From: Leptidea sinapis | Taxonomy: Eukaryota; Arthropoda; Insecta; Lepidoptera; Pieridae | Reading direction: 5' to 3' | DNA: 64,000 bases | Assembly (NCBI RefSeq): GCF_905404315.1 | Contig: NC_066266.1 | Location: forward strand, 751,501-815,500 | Part shown: positions 27,401 to 40,917 of the stretch, piece after piece | Layout: each line of letters opens with the position of its first letter | How positions within the stretch are numbered: position 1 is the first letter of the stretch | The notes under the pieces: generated by a model | Seen by the model: the letters and a program-made list of their open reading frames with translations, nothing else | What the model was told of the DNA's origin: nothing | The model's database searches: none | Program-made: the position numbers and the translations under genes

Positions 27401-30400
27401 CCCAGCGTGGATATAACGAAGACCTTTGATCGTGTATGGCACAAGGCGCTCCTCTCAAAACTTCCATCATTTTGGCTACCCGACAGCTTATGCAATTGGA
27501 CCTCCAGCTTCCTCACTGGGCGCAGCATACAGGTCGTTGTCGACGGATATTGCTCAAAGCCGAAGCCCAGGAACGCTGTTTCTTCTGCATATCAATGATA
27601 TTTGTTGGACACCTCCAACATACATTGCTATGCAGATGACAGTACTGGAGATGCCGTATACACGGGCCATACAGGTCTCTCTCGGGAAATCGTCGACCAG
27701 TGCCGGGAAAAACTTGTGTCTTCTATCGAGTCCTCTCTCGAGACGATCGCGGAATGGGGTAAATTGAACCTTGTCCAATTTAACCCCCAGAAGAATCAAG
27801 TTTGCGCGTTTACCACTAAAAAAAACCCCATTTGTCGTATCACCGGTTTTCAAGGAGCTTTCTTCCACGTATTACAAAGCTGTGGAATGAGCTTCCTTGT
27901 GCGGTGTTTCCGGGACGATACGACATGGATACCTTCAAAAAAGCGCGTACACCTTCCATAAAAGGCCGGCAACGCTCCTGTGATTCCTCTGGTGTTGCAA
28001 GAGATTGTGGGCGGCGGTGATCACTTAACAACAGGTGACCCGTACGCTCGTTTGTCCTCCTAATCCATAAAAAAAAATCACCGCTCTTCGACAACATTTC
28101 CCTTAAAGCCTCGCCTAGTATCGGAATACTGAGTCTCGAAATCTCGAGCGAGTGCCAATTCCGTGGCCATGTCGAGGGCAAAGCCAAATTGGCTTCGAAG
28201 AAGCTGGGCGTCATTAATTGAGCACGGCAATTCTTCAAGCCGACCCACATTCTAGCGCTGTAGAAAGCGTCCGGCCTCACATGGAGTATTGCTGTCATCT
28301 CTGATCTGGCGCACCCCAGTATCAGCTTGATCCATTTGACTGCGTGTAACGCAGAGCAGCTTGAATTGTCGGGGACCCAGTGCTCTGTGAACGGCTGGAT
28401 AACTTGGGGTTGCGTAAAGACGTCGTTTTATTGTGTTTCTTCTACCGCATTTATCACTCGGAGTGTTCCGAAGAGCTGTTTAACCTGATTCATCATCATC
28501 AACATCAGCCGGAAGAAATCCACTGCTGGACAAAGGCCTCCCCCAAAGATTTCCACGATGATAGGTCCTGCGCTGCCCTCATCCAACGTGTTTAACCTGA
28601 TTGCTGCCGCCGAATTCCACCTTCGCACGACACGCCACATGTTAAGATATCATCCCCACAATCTGGATGTGTGGTGGTCCTCCACAGTGCGGTTTTCAAG
28701 GAGCTTTCTTCCACGTACTTCACCTTCCTTAAAGGCCGGCAACGCTCCTGTGATTCCTCTGGTGTTGCAAGTGAATGTGGGCGGCGGTGACCCGTCACCT
28801 GGTGTTAAGTGAGCACCGCATCATCAAATCATAAATTTGCGCGGCGGCGAATCTTGGATTTCAAAAATGATCCCAAATTCGTTTTTTGCATCCTCGTGAA
28901 CCTCGGATACGATATCCATATTGTTGAAATCATAATTTTGCATGACGACCATCTTGGATTTAAAAAATGATCGGAAATTCGTTCTCTGCACCCTCGAGAA
29001 CCTCGGATACGATATCCATATTGTTAAAATCATAATTTTGCGTGGCAGCCATCTTGGATTACAAAAATGATCCCAAATTCGTTCTCTGCACCCTCGAGAA
29101 CCTCGGATAGGATATCCATATAATTGTTGAAATCATAATTTGGCGCGTCGGCTTAAATAATAGTTTTATTAATAATAGCTGGCAGGAGCTCTATCGTCTC
29201 GCTTTTCGTTTCATCGAGTTTCAAATCACAACGATTCTAAACAAGTTTCAGTTCAATAAAATAATACATATACATATAATGCAATACATTTATAATTATA
29301 GATTAATATGTAATGTTATTGTCACTCCCTATAATAAATATATTTAATTCTATTACTACGTGTTGTTTTTATTAAATAATAAATTTATATTTTAGTTCTT
29401 CTTTCTTACATATAATCTAGTATTTCTCACAATTTACCGATTTGGGGAAATTTCTATTCACTTGCAACATCATTTGGCTGTGTGTGTGCGTGTTGGCGAA
29501 TGTAATTACGTGACGCTCAAGCAGACATTAATCATAATGTTACTTCTTTAATGACAGGAACTATGAACGAATCTATCGTTCTGAGCGTTATTATTTTATG
29601 GATAGGTTAGTGAAAACTAGCAATGATCTAATCAGGGTTGATAAAGTATATTACCGATAAAGTATGTCGTAAACTAAAATAATAATAAGCCAATATGTTT
29701 TCTTAGGTATAGTTTTATTTAAAAGGATGGACAATATCTAGCTCACTTCAAATAAAATCAAGACAGCATACACGAAAAGTCTTGGAAAGTTACATAATCA
29801 ATATTATATTTACCTGGGAAGCTATACACCCAAAAAACATTGATTTTTTATAAGTATTTATCGTTACTCTGTATAAACCCAAGGAGCCAGTAAGACATGA
29901 GATTTTATAAACAATGCTTCCTTCCATACGATATGCGCGTGCGGAAAGAAAATTTCCAAAACAAGCAGTAACGAATGATTAATAAAAAGAGTTTTAGTCT
30001 TATGCTATTATATGATATTTTATAATATGATATACATATGCTACAATGATGGCAAGCATTCCCAGTATTCTAGGTTTTCGATCAATGTTTTACAATTCTA
30101 TGGCGTATTTCCTCTACTCCATGATGTGACGTTTTTACTAGTGGGAGGCTCCATTGCACCGGATGCCGGCTAGATTATGGGTACAACATAGGCGCCTATT
30201 TCTGCCGTGAAGGAGAAATGTGTAAACATTACTGTGTTTAGTTCTGAAGGGCCCCGTAGCTAGTGCAATTACTGACAAATGAGACTTGACATCTTATGCT
30301 GACGAGCGCAGTTGTAGTGCCGCTTAGAATTTTTTGGGTTTTCAACAATCCTCAGCGGCACCGCATTGCAATGGGCAGGGCATATCAATTATCATCAGCT

Positions 30401-33400
30401 GAACGTACTCCTCGTCTCGTCCCTTATATTAATCAAAACAAAATATGATGAGGTTTTTCTTCTACTCCACCTCGACTCAACCTTATCGTTGGAACATCAA
30501 TATATACCAAATATTAAAATTGAATAAAAAAAAATTGTTTGTCGCTAATTAAAAATTTACCCTTATTTAGTGGAATCTTTTAACTGGAATCTTACACATA
30601 TTTGTTAAATAATTATTAGCTGTACCTAAGAGACAATTAAAACTATTAATTCGAATTCATCGTAGTCTCTCTTGTACATAATTATGCTTACTTACACTTT
30701 TCAGAGCAAACTTTGAAAACAATTTATAGATATAAAATTTATTTCGATAAAATTATATCGATATGTACATACATGCACTTATTGAGAAACAAGATATTTT
30801 TATTGTTTACATTAATTATTCTAACGTAAGTTACATCGATTAAACGTGTTAGGAAATTCCTTTGTTGGACATATATTAATTGCGGCTATGATTTCTTCAG
30901 TCAAAAATGGTACATTAAGGCATATTTGTATTTTTTTATAATTATGCTTCACGTGACATCAAACGACTGGTCTAACTTGAGCCTCGAGTAGGTACATTTG
31001 TACACAATAGTGGCGACAGGGTAACGCCCACATGCCTCTTCTACTAGTTTTTTCTGTTCCGTGGTTTTTACCACGGAACACAACTAAGTGTAACCTTGAA
31101 ATAATCTTTAATTTAGTTTTTAGTCATTTGACTACTTAAATTATACTGAGCTTAAGCTGAGACAGCCGAATGTAAAATTCATGTTCACGTTTTATCACAA
31201 TCAGCTAAGTTTTACGTAAGTAAAGTATGAGCAAAGTCTAAGTTCGCACTATTGATGTCAGCCTAAATAACAATTGCTTTAGACAATTGATAATTTTATT
31301 TCGCATGGTGGATATTGATATTTATTTAACTAATATGTTTGTTTAGCCCTGTACAGACCCCCAACGAGCCATCATATCAATGGAAGAGGATGATCCTCCC
31401 TCGTCTGTGAGTACCTTACTTAGAATTAACATTACTTTCAATACTAGAAATGTAATAATATCTTGTCAATATATTATCTTAATAACAAATTTTATTTTTA
31501 CAATTTCGATCTTTATATAATTCCTGTTAATTTGACTATTGTAATAGTTAGGTAATCTAGTAAACAACGACATATAAAGCGATGAGAAATAAACTGCATG
31601 TATGAGAAGGAGCTTGCGTGTAATTTTTTTTTAATAACTTTCAGGATAACTCGACGTATTCCGGTCTGTTCTCGAATCTACGTGCGGTCCGGGACTCGAA
31701 GGCGAGGATGGCGGTCCTTATCAACTGGCTACTGGCAGAGAGGAGGTGCGTATTTATAAGCTGAATTAATAATAATGATATAATAATAAATATCTATTTA
31801 TTTAAAAATCAATTTAAATGGCACTACACACCCGGATTAACTTCCTTACTCGCACGGGAAACTTGTGAAGTATATGTAAACGAAGCAAACGAAGGCATTT
31901 TTGAGAAAATCTAGTATTATAGAGTATATAATTATAAAACATTCACAATATTGTACAATATAAATACATTATATAATATTTAACGCACCAATACCCATAT
32001 GCAATAGCAAGAGCATTTCCACTATAAAACAAGTTAATTATCCGATTTGCGATTGTTGCGTTTATAGTATATCCTAAGACATGTTAAGCGATGCACACTG
32101 CTATAGCGTGGCATTTAACTCACTTATCAATAATCTTCCAAGAACTCAAAACAAAATAAAATACCCACTTCAAACATATTCTGAGTTAATACTGTTTATA
32201 ACATTTTGAAATTAGTGCCGATTAATTATAACAAATTTCTTGCAAATTGACGAAGACGATATTTCACACCACACGCTGCATCCTCTTGCTTTTGACACGT
32301 AAATGCAGACAAACCAAACAAAATTTAAAAAAATATAATAAAAAAAATCATTTATTTCAAGCATTTAACCCAAAGAATAAACAATTAATCAGTAAAATTA
32401 CATTAAGTACATAACCGAGTTTACATTGATTTTAATTAAATGACAACCAAATATTAATATAGAACATTACAATTCATTAACATAAGAATAAATATATGCG
32501 TGATGTGAAAAAAATCCATCCGATTCTAAATTGTTCCATCAACGACGGAGTGCTCAGGTAAAAAAAAAGAATACAATCGACTTGGTAATTTTTCGTCGGC
32601 TTAAGGGGAATGTTAAAGTGGTTTAACAAAGCGAAACTAAAACCTGGAATGGTCTAATAAACGAATGTACTGAAAAGAGATTAGATGAAGAGTACCAAGA
32701 ACAGTAGCTATAGTTTCCAGTTTTTTTTTTTAAATGATGTAACAGATCTGGTATCGTATAGTATCGAGTTAATAAGAAATATTTTGGATGCTTGGGAGGA
32801 TTCATGTGATGCGTTAGGAGTGTTTTGTGATTTATCCAAGGCATTCGACTGCGTCCATCATGAAACCTTACTTAAAAAAAATTACTACTATGGGGTTAGA
32901 GATGTTTCTCTAGATTTAATAAAATCGTACTTGTGTAATAGGAGTCAAAGAGTAGACATTAATGGAAAAAGATCAACTGGCTCAATCATATCAATGGGTG
33001 TACCACAGGGCTCAATCTTGAGTCCTGTTTGTTCCTGGTTTACGTCAATGATTTGCCATATCTTATTCAAAATAAACATAATATTATACTGTTTGCTGAC
33101 GATACATATTTGTTATTTAAAATAAAACGCCAGCAATTTTCTGTCATATTGACGACGACATTGCTGAAGTAGTAAATTGGTTTAAAGTTAATACCTCTTT
33201 TAAACGAAAGGAAACCAAAATGTATAAGGTTTACACTTCAATATCAAGCACCAACCATAACCTATAAAAATTAATAATGACAAACTTGATGTAGTAGAAA
33301 CGACAACATTCCTAGGCATTACATTAGACTTTAAGCTACAATGGGGTGCTCATGTAATAAACTTATGTAATCAACTTAGCTCTGCAGTATTTGCGATAGA

Positions 33401-36400
33401 AAAAATTAGGCAGCTGACAGATGTTGAAACGGCTAGACTTGTATATTTCAGCTACTTTCATAGTGTCATGTCTTACGGAATTATATTGTGGGGTAGGGCG
33501 GCTGCTGATATTGATGCGGCTGTAGGCTGATATTGATAACATATTTGTGCTGCAGAAAAGGGCAATTCGAGCAGTCTATAAAATGCGTTCAAGGGATTCA
33601 TTGAGAGAAAAGTTTGGTGAAATTAATATTATGACAGGACACTGCCAGTACATATACGAGAACCTTCTATACGCTCATAAACATATTAGCCAATTTAAAA
33701 AGAATAGTGATGTAAACTCCCAAATTATATTAAAATATTACCTATTAAAAAATTTAAGTATCGTAAATAATAAATTAACATCTAAAGCCTATTAAAATGT
33801 GAAAGATTATTTGAATGATAAAGATAGTTGGAATTAATGTTCTACATTTTGTTAATGAATATTGTTATACTCATTTGAATGCTATTGTAACTTTTGTACT
33901 TCATCCTGACTTGCACTAAATAACTATAATAATAAAGTAAACTGAATAATATATAAAGTTGTACAGTGAATAAAGATTTTTTTTGACTTTGACTTTGATA
34001 TATCTTCGGGACTGGTTTGATTCCGGGAATATGAAACTAAAAAGGAAACGTGCAAAGGATGGACTGTACTGAAATGTGGCTAAATAAAGAGCACATACCA
34101 CGAAAAGGGCAGCAAGTATCAAAGGGTTTTTTTATCAACGATGTAACTGATGTGTCTTCAGGACCGTGGCACATAGACCCTGTCCTACCATCAGTCAGAG
34201 GCAGGTTTACTGATCATTGTGTATGTTGCTAGATGCGCGTGTGCTAGTCTGTTCCTGGTGCTGACGGATGCGTACCGCGCCGCTGGGCCCGTCGGCACGG
34301 CCACGTTGCGGCGCTGGGCCTACGAAATACACTCCGTCTTTCTGATGCCAGACGCGGTTCGTATAACTCTTTCTCTACATATCGTAATCGTTAAGTGTGA
34401 CCAGACGATTATTTCCGAACTATTAAAGATATCAAAGAACTTTAAACCGATATTGAGTTGATGCACATTTGTGCTTGTATTACGGCATTTTGACTTGTTG
34501 CTGGCTTTTAAATTACTTAGTTAAGTACTTGCAAAAATGCATTATTTTAGGTCCTTCGAGCCGGATACTTTTGGGGCTAAATATTGTTTTTGTGAACATA
34601 ATAATAATTTTTGAAACTATTATTAATTTAGTAATAAAATTAAGTGCTGTACGCAATAAAGTAAAATAAAACTCAATTTCATGTGATATCTTGCAGGTAC
34701 TACATTTAAGCGGCGTGGACGAAAATATGGCGAATGAGATTGACCACGTCCTCGAGAATGGTAATTTATATTCATGTATAAAGCTTGGATTAACGGCTTC
34801 AAATGATTTCTTAACACTGCTGCTTTGCAATTGACTCATTTCCAACCTAAGTTATTAATTATAATTTATGTGCGCATATTATAAGAAATCAATGGAACAT
34901 AAATGCGCCTCTGCGTGACGGCCTAAGTGGTGGTGCTTTGAACACTATCCGTATTCTTATCAAGCGCCAATATGCTCAGAGGAAAATACACACACACACA
35001 CACACACACACGTCTTTTTCTCGTCGGTGTTAGCAGAGACAATAGAACGCCAACATACATTACTCTTTTAAACGATGAATGTTCTACGAGCTCTCCTGGT
35101 GCCCACTTGTCTACACACACTTGCCTTACATATTTGATATGGCATTCTTTCTTCACTCATACGCTCCTCGCTCGAGGAAAACAACTCAAGTGTGAAAAAT
35201 TTATTAATTCCCCATTCGGACGCGCAATCTGATACATATACAACTTCACTAAGAGGCTGGTTATTTCTTCATGTAGTATAAAAACGTGATAAAACTTGTA
35301 AGCTATCCGCATCTTCAGAATCATCGTTCTAATTGTGGTGGTCGTGTAATTAGAAATACTACCAACGGTCGACATTACTTGACATTATGTAAGATACTTC
35401 ACCGCAATCGTTTTTATTTTGATATTAAACAATAAAAAGGACAACAATATGTTCAATGATTCATAATTTATTATAAAAACAGTATAATTCCCATTACACA
35501 AGTGCAGTTTCAATATTACATTAAGGACAAATATTTAAATCAGTTTTAAGGTATGAACAATAATGGTCAACTAATTAGAAACATCAAAAAAACATAAAAA
35601 ACAATATTTATTAAGTATTAGTAATATGTATTGTTATTAATGAAACAGCTACTACCCACAGCCTATCAATAGTTATAATTAATATTTTGTGGTGTATCTC
35701 TTATTTTCAATAACATCACTTATACATTGATTCAATCAATTTCATACATTTTTCTAGGGGGATTGAATTCGATGCTTCAACAAATGCTTCATATAATTCG
35801 TTTTGGGTGGTGTTTGAGACTTTCTTTTTAACAATAGACCAGAGATTTTCTATCGGGTTTAAATCCGGACTATTTGCTGGCCAGTCTAAAACGGATATAC
35901 GCTGTTCGCTAAGGAAACATTTGACGCTATTGGAGGTGTGTTTAGAGTCATTGTCATGCTGAAAGTCCCAGGTTACAGGCAAATCATCGTCCAGTTGCCA
36001 TTGATCCATTGTAACTGCAATCTTCCGAACAGGTCCAACTCCACATCCGGAAAAACACCCCCAAACTTTAATATTACCGCGACCGTGCTTGACTATAGTA
36101 TTATACTCACTTACTCCACCATATTTATTCTTGTTTCATCTGAAAATAACACTTTTTTCCATTCTCGGACCTTCCAATTAACATACTTTTTAGCGTGTAG
36201 TAACCGCTTCTTTAGGTGTTGCTTGGTAAGATCGTTAGTCGGTACCTTTCGAGAGATTTGTCCAAGCAATTTAGCTTCCACTAATCTTCAGCGTATCAGT
36301 CTTGACGAGATTATTCTCGGGTCATCAGACGGAAAAACTTTAATTTTAATCTGGTTGGATCCTTTACTTGGGTCTTTTTAGCAACACGAACGATTAGCGT

Positions 36401-39400
36401 ATCTTCTCTGGTTTTTATTGTTTTTCTAATAACATATTCAACAGTTCCATATGTTATTTTATATTGATCCTTCATCCTGACTTGCACTAAATAACTTATA
36501 AAGTGTTACAGTGAATAAAGATTTTTTTTTGACTTTAACTTTGATGACTTAAAAACTTTCTTAACAGAACAATTTAAATGCTCAGCTATTCTTCTGTAGA
36601 CCCATTTATGATCTATGTGTGAATTAATAATTATTTGTCTAGTTGACGCGTCACAACTTTTACTTTTGCCCATTTTGAACACAACAAAATTCAGATTAAA
36701 TTTTGAATTGCTGTCATAATAATAGAAAAAGCCAAGAAAGATATGTTATTCTCCAATTTAAAAAAAAGAACGAGTTATGCTTTTTTAAAATGTTTCTAAA
36801 TGGTTGTCCAAGTGGCCAGTAATAGAAAATAAAATTCTACATGTGTAAGACATGAGTCTTTGACTTCGTAATTAGAAGTAAAGATATATTTTATATTTTA
36901 TGCATTTAATGAGTTTTTTATTTGAGTGGTTATATTAATACATGATTATTAATTATTGAATGTGTATATTTTTTATGAACATTTGTACGTTGAAGTTATA
37001 CGCCTCTATGTCAGATTATGCCTTAACTAATATGAGCATATTATTTATTTTATAATATATACTTTCAAAGTCAAATACATGTATAAATAAAACTTTATTC
37101 AATTAGGCTAAAACTAAACACTTTTGAACCGTCACTATAAATATTACTTTCAAATTACTGAATTTATCATATGTTGGGAAAAAGTAGAGCTCGTGAGAAG
37201 AACATACAAGAAACTCAACGGCAACTCTTTTGAATCATTAGAATATTTTACAATGATTGTAACACACAAAATACATTAGTTTGTCAGGTGGTATGTTTAA
37301 TATATAAATCTTGTTAGCTAGAAGCGTTTTAAATATCGAATATTTTTTTTAAATAATTAAGAATTAATTGTGAGTATAAACATTCTTGCAGAATACGAGA
37401 AGGAGGAGTTGTTACGTAATGTATTCCGGAAGGCGCGTCGTCAGGCGAAAGACGAGCTCGCGCGGCAGCTCAATGAGTTTCAGGGCAAGAGGAGGCTCGG
37501 GCTGGCGACGCTGTATGGACCGGATGACGTCACTCTGCAGCGCTGTATCGTTGACAACACGCAGGTACGTGGATGTTGGTGCGAGCGAGCGTGTTCCTAT
37601 TGCACCTGTACTTATATTTGGATTTAAAATCTGGAGCTAAATTTGGAAAACTGAGTCAATAATGAAATATTATATTCACTTCTCAGGTTGTGGCTCCTTC
37701 TACATGATCTATTTTACAGTTGGTAGCAACTTCAATAGTTCTATATTAGGAAATTAACTTGAGATGCCGCTCTTTCAAATCTAAAAGATTTGTTATTTTT
37801 AGATTTACGGACCGTGCGCCAATTGAACTGTCGGCCCAGTTGGTAGGAGCACTCGAACGGAACCTGAGAGGTAGCGGGTTTGAGTCCTGCATCGTTCATA
37901 ACTATTGGTTACAAATTTAATTTGTATAATTTATTCCAGATGTGAGGGATAACACTTTAAAAATAACAAATTGTTTAATGTGTTTTCAATGTATCAAGTA
38001 CGACGCAGCCCTTTTTCTCACAGAGGGATTATTATTGTACTGAGTGTTTTTTTTTGCCGCAGGAGGTGGTGGTAGTCGAGAGGATAATGTGCCAGCGGCT
38101 GAGTACAGTGGCGCGGGGCGGGGCGGGGGCGGCGGCGGCGGCGGGGGGCGGGGCCACCTCCCCCGACACGCACTCGGCGCTGCTGGCGGCCCTCGTCGCC
38201 GCGGCGCTCTGTCTCAACTGTCGGTGAGTGACCTGGACCCGCTCGACCTATCTGTATTTGTAGTAAATCAAGGTCGATGACTGAGACAGCTCTTGTCAAT
38301 GCAGAATCGGATAATCTACCGAAAATATATGTATTTATGATGAAATGATACTTTGTATCATATCTCGATTTTACGAGTTTAGAGATCACACGTGTGAAAG
38401 CTGCAAGCTAATTGTTATAATACATGGTATATTTAAGTCATTGACACAGATTTTAATTGATAAATGTTTATAATATAACTAAAAATAGCCTAAAGATAAC
38501 TATTTGTCAATAAAATTACTACTAAACTCCTTTTTACATCTAAGTCATTATAGTTTACATGTACTATTACTTATATTATTAAACTTCACTCAAGTGTTAA
38601 ATATTAATTTGGTTATTGTATATATTACATAAATAGGTAATAATTTGATGTAAGTAATATGATATTAAAAATTTATATTAATTTTCAAGAAAAATTCTCA
38701 TAAACAATTTAGTTTTAAAACTAATGCTCTACTGCCTAAAAAGAAATGCAAAACTTACTTCTCCATAGAAATACTTAACAATGTATTAAATATAATCTAT
38801 TTAAAAATCAACACGATAATGAATATACATTATCCCTTCTCATCATTTTACACCACCGTTTTTGTTCTTTCGAATCGCTTAGATTACGAAAACATCTAAT
38901 AGACATTTTGTATTTTGATACCATAGAATACTTATAAGAAGGTTTTTTAGCTTCCTCCATAATTTATAAAGCAACTAAAACTGAAAATTCGTAACAAGTA
39001 ACTAAAACGCGTCTCAAGGAAACAAACACTAGATATGTCATATGACATCATCAAAAGCACGCCCAAAATGGTGTGAATTGAACGGCTCACATTTTTTCAA
39101 TGTATTAAACTTCACTTTGAATGTGATTTAAATTTTTTCAAGCCTATTACTGATACTGTGTTATAAAGATGTAAATGATTAATTTAAACCATAAAAAATC
39201 ATGCAAGTTTACGAAAAATATAATTAAATCCGTCAAACCATTACGCGTCTAAACGTGTGTGCGATGATTATTTAAATATTTCAAATGTCGCGAATTTCAT
39301 ACTCGCGTGACATCAAAACATCGAACGCACCTATGATTTAAATAAATGAATATTCCGGTAATAATACGTCATATATTATTTATATATGTATTTTATTTTT

Positions 39401-40881
39401 AATTATGTAAGGTGAGAAGCGAAATTTGATGATATTCTATATTCTAGGCCCGCTTCTGTCGCTGCGGCTGTGGGCGGTTCCCGTGCCTCGTTCCTTCAAC
39501 GCGACAAATTGTACAAACAACGTCTCAAGCAGCTCACAAAACAAAACCCGCAACCGGTAAGTATTGCAAACTTACAACATCGCAAATTGGCTACACTCCT
39601 ACGGGATTAGTTATACATTCGCACGGAAAACCAGCAAGAAGAAGTAACCTAAACAAAAACCGGTGTCCTCCATCCTTCAATCAAATCAAAATCATTTTAT
39701 TCGTGTAGGTCAAGGAAATGTCAAAAGTTTTCTTTTTATAAAAGGCATTTATTTTTTCAAAATTGATTCCTTTCGAATACTTTTTGATGTCATTTCTTAC
39801 ACTACCACCGCTTCGTAAAAAAATTCCGCTCTGAGAGAGATGAAGCTGCGCAAGAAACTTTCCCAGTATTCTTTTCTTTTATACAATATACAATATTGTA
39901 CTGTCATTGTTATTGCTATAAAATAATCATAATCTAAACAATTTGTTATTTTTAAAGTGATAACTCTCATTTCTGGTATTAATTACACAGATTAACCCTA
40001 ATAATAATTAGCATCGTTTATGAATTTTGTTTTCAAATTGAATTTGTGTAATTAATCCCAGAAGTTTTACCCTGTGCTTAGATGTGATTGATGGGCGCCG
40101 GCTATTGAAAGCAAGGGGGAAGGTCTGGCAGTTGGCCTGGATATAGCGAAGGCCTTAATGGCACATGGCACGTGTGCCATAAAGGCACGTGTATGGCACA
40201 AGGCGCTCCTCTCAAAACTTCCTTCATTTGGGCTTCCCGATGCAAGTGGACCTCCAGCTTTCTCGCTGGGCGAAGGATACAGGTTTTTGTTGACGGTTAT
40301 TGCTCGAACCCGAAGCCCGTGAACGCTGGAGTGCCCCGAGGCTAAACTGTTTCTTTTGCATATCAATGATGCGTTGGACACCTCCAACATACTTTGCTAT
40401 GCAGACAACAGCACTGGTGATGCCGTATACACGAATCATGCAGGCCTATCATCCAAATGCGTTTCTTTCTGAAGCAACTGTAGGAGTTGACACGCCTCAC
40501 GATATGTTGCTAATAAATGTCTATTTATGGTTTTTAGTTGTTGGACCACGAACATTAACCAACAGCAACGGCAGGTAATTACATTCATCGTTATTTGGAT
40601 GGTCAGTGTAAATGCGAGCCAGAGCGACTGAAAGTTAATCATCAGGACGTTCTTCAACTGGTGTTACTTGTATAGCGTGTCATTTCAACATAAAGTAACG
40701 TGCGATCAAAGTCATCATTAGCAAAGTAGAGCGAACCCGAGAGTTCGCGGATTTGAATCCCGCATCGTTCAAAAATGTTGGTTATAAATTTAATTTTTAA
40801 AGTAACAAATTGTTTAGATCAATTAATCCGTCAAATAATTTAAACAATCACCCAATAATTTAAACAATCTTGCGTTCTGTA

Positions 40882-40917
<36 letters not shown>

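Larger units (their letters stand above)
27003..28810 (+). mobile_element. Family A LINE, RT region, with two nested insertions
   Basis: It begins within the pre-RT region (KTVRRALFSLDVRKSSGMDR) and contains SDLANYRPIAITSLLSKIME, then DITKTFDRVWHKALLSKLPS (palm motif A, with the expected family alanine changed to threonine), then NIHCYADDSTGDAVY. Frameshifts and stops interrupt it. A 5'-truncated family copy is inserted at 27846-28077 and a 98-bp element at 28491-28588. It ends in cggcggtgacc text without a clear poly(A). Confidence 0.87.

Noticed and set aside
28824..29033. Minus-strand ORF resembling a repeat protein
   Set aside because: It is a translation of the 100-bp minisatellite, whose unit length is not a multiple of three.
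28821..29150. CRISPR-like spaced repeats
   Set aside because: The units are contiguous 100-bp tandem repeats in a eukaryotic intron, with no spacer structure.
34050..34232. ORF before exon k
   Set aside because: It is composed of intron and old repeat text (cgaaaagggcagcaagtatc) and ends at the exon acceptor, without family character.
34972..35232. ORFs over the (CA)n tract
   Set aside because: Low-complexity translation of a microsatellite.
38044..38280. Alternative Gly-rich and Arg/Pro-rich frames over exon n
   Set aside because: They are by-products of the G-rich tract. The RhoGEF2 frame is set by phase from both sides.
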